Below are positions 5,547-6,637 of a DNA stretch of 6,637 bases, piece after piece. Positions within the stretch are counted from its first letter, which is position 1; every line of letters begins with the position of its first letter. A model generated the notes under the pieces. The model saw only the letters and a list, made by a program, of their open reading frames with translations, was not told where the DNA came from and did no database searches. The translations under genes were made by a program, and so were the position numbers. Source of the DNA: an uncultured Ruminococcus sp. (GTDB lineage Bacteria > Bacillota > Clostridia > Oscillospirales > Acutalibacteraceae); NCBI GenBank assembly GCA_946055445.1, contig CAMGGF010000074.1:1-6637 (forward strand), in the 5' to 3' direction.

Positions 5547-6637
5547 TCAGATACCGTATTTCTCATAAAACGGCAAGACAGCCGCCTTGCGTTTTTCAAT
5601 TTCCGCAAACCCCGAAATATATTCATATGGGTATTTGTAGTTAAATATGCGTTCAATTTCTTTGCCGTGCGGCGCTTTTAATTTGGTGACCGCGCCCGCA
5701 CCCACCGCAAACACGGTATGGCACTCTTCCATCATAAAAATGTTATAGATACATTCAAATCCCGATTTTGCATAGCCCGTATTTTCGAGATTACCGAGCG
5801 TTTTCGACTGGCGGTACATATAATACGGGTTGTATTTCGCCGCCGTCAAACTTTGATAGGCAAAGTTCAGCATTTCGTCCGCCGCTTTGCCCGCCGCGCG
5901 CTCAATTTGCGTGTTTCGCGTGCCGAGATTGGACGCGCGTTTTACAGACAGCGTATGCACGGTAACATTTTCGGGTGTAAGGCTTAACGCCTTGTCAATG
6001 GAATTGCAAAAAGACGCAACCGTATCGGTCGGTAAGCCCGCAATAAAATCCATATTGATATTCCGAAAGCCCGCCGCGCGCGCCTCGTAAAATTTTTCTT
6101 CGGTTAAAGCGGCTGTGTGTTTTCTGCCGATTTCTTGTAAAACCGCATCATTAAAGGTTTGGGGATTGATGCTGATGCGCGTAACTCCGCCCGCTTTTAA
6201 GGCGTCGAGTTTTTCGCGGGTAATCGTATCCGGTCTGCCCGCCTCGACGGTGTATTCGAGCACGGTGGAACAATCAAACGATTCCCCCACCGCCGCAAGC
6301 AAGCGGTGCAAATCGTCCGGGGACAGCGTTGTGGGCGTGCCGCCGCCGAAATATACACTTTCAAGCCGCAGTCCCAACTGTTTTGCATACGCACCCGTCT
6401 GTTTGATTTCTTCACATAACAGCCGCACATAGTCGGGCACCAATTTTTTCGCCGTATCGCTCGTCATCGCGTGGGACACAAACGAGCAGTAACTGCACCG
6501 CGTGGGGCAAAACGGAATCGAAACATACAAACTGCAAGAATCGGGACGGGAAGACGCGATGATCGCCGTTTCGCGCGCAGCAACGCTTTCTGTGAGTGCC
6601 GTTTTTTGCGGCGACACAAAAAAGCGGTCGGTAAAAT
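5547..6637 (-). CDS. hemZ: HemZ-type radical SAM protein (annotated coproporphyrinogen III dehydrogenase), N-terminus off window
   Basis: A HemN/HemW-family radical SAM protein. The visible 362 residues run through the window edge with no stop: the codons upstream of the GTG at 6617 read FTDRFFVSPQK, which fits HemZ, so that GTG is internal. The family is near 490 residues, so roughly 130 N-terminal residues are missing. The cluster motif CPTRCSYC (CxxxCxxC) is encoded at 6509-6486; GGGTPT (6347-6330) binds SAM. The C-terminal block YMYRQSKTLGNLENTGYAK...ECIYN, ending in GAGAVTKL, is typical of HemZ and separates it from HemN and HemW. The residue two after the last cluster cysteine is Phe, as in HemW, whereas HemN has Cys. 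HemZ is named for oxygen-independent coproporphyrinogen oxidation, but it occurs in Clostridia without an evident heme pathway, so its reaction here is uncertain. It precedes the kinase by 15 nt. Confidence 0.92.
   Translation of the reverse strand, partial: FTDRFFVSPQKTALTESVAARETAIIASSRPDSCSLYVSIPFCPTRCSYCSFVSHAMTSDTAKKLVPDYVRLLCEEIKQTGAYAKQLGLRLESVYFGGGTPTTLSPDDLHRLLAAVGESFDCSTVLEYTVEAGRPDTITREKLDALKAGGVTRISINPQTFNDAVLQEIGRKHTAALTEEKFYEARAAGFRNINMDFIAGLPTDTVASFCNSIDKALSLTPENVTVHTLSVKRASNLGTRNTQIERAAGKAADEMLNFAYQSLTAAKYNPYYMYRQSKTLGNLENTGYAKSGFECIYNIFMMEECHTVFAVGAGAVTKLKAPHGKEIERIFNYKYPYEYISGFAEIEKRKAAVLPFYEKYGI

Noticed and set aside
5547..6617. Reading the GTG at 6617 as the true start of hemZ
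   Set aside because: The frame is open to the window edge and the upstream residues FTDRFFVSPQK fit the family, so the protein begins outside the window.

Overview
This window looks like ordinary chromosomal sequence from an anaerobic Gram-positive bacterium of the class Clostridia. The gene order and protein types would suit the Oscillospiraceae/Ruminococcaceae or a close relative. The lineage is inferred from gene content and Shine-Dalgarno usage only; no rRNA or other marker is present. Coding density is high and there are no signs of phage, plasmid, IS, CRISPR, tRNA or rRNA.

Layout: the left end (to 1046, + strand) holds the 3' four-fifths of a pyrimidine-nucleoside phosphorylase gene, a nucleoside-salvage enzyme. 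Everything else is one co-directional minus-strand run that converges on it. Read in the direction of transcription (right to left), the run is hemZ (5' end off the window), a uridine-kinase-like P-loop kinase, a 14-TM MOP-superfamily flippase of the SpoVB/YabM type, mazG, hup (HU) and rqcP (S4 domain). The gaps are 15 nt (hemZ/kinase), 52 nt (kinase/flippase), 22 nt (flippase/mazG), 45 nt (mazG/hup) and 65 nt (hup/rqcP). The core flippase-mazG-rqcP matches the yabM-yabN-yabO order of Bacillus subtilis, with hup between mazG and rqcP as in many Clostridia. The yabP, yabQ and divIC genes that usually follow rqcP are not seen.

The 236-base gap between the convergent genes (1047-1282) holds three things: a perfect 14-bp hairpin at 1068-1099 that works best as a terminator for the minus-strand run, a 23-codon orphan reading-frame tail (1104-1175, minus), and an 88-bp imperfect palindromic repeat (1180-1267) of the dispersed intergenic type. 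A second intrinsic terminator lies between hup and rqcP (1534-1569). It would make rqcP expression depend on readthrough from the highly expressed hup gene.

The genes serve basic housekeeping: nucleotide salvage (phosphorylase, kinase), nucleotide-pool cleaning (MazG), envelope precursor flipping (MOP protein), nucleoid structure (HU), ribosome rescue (RqcP) and a radical-SAM enzyme (HemZ). I found no convincing new biological system. The points most worth checking are in the convergent intergenic region and at the hup-rqcP terminator.
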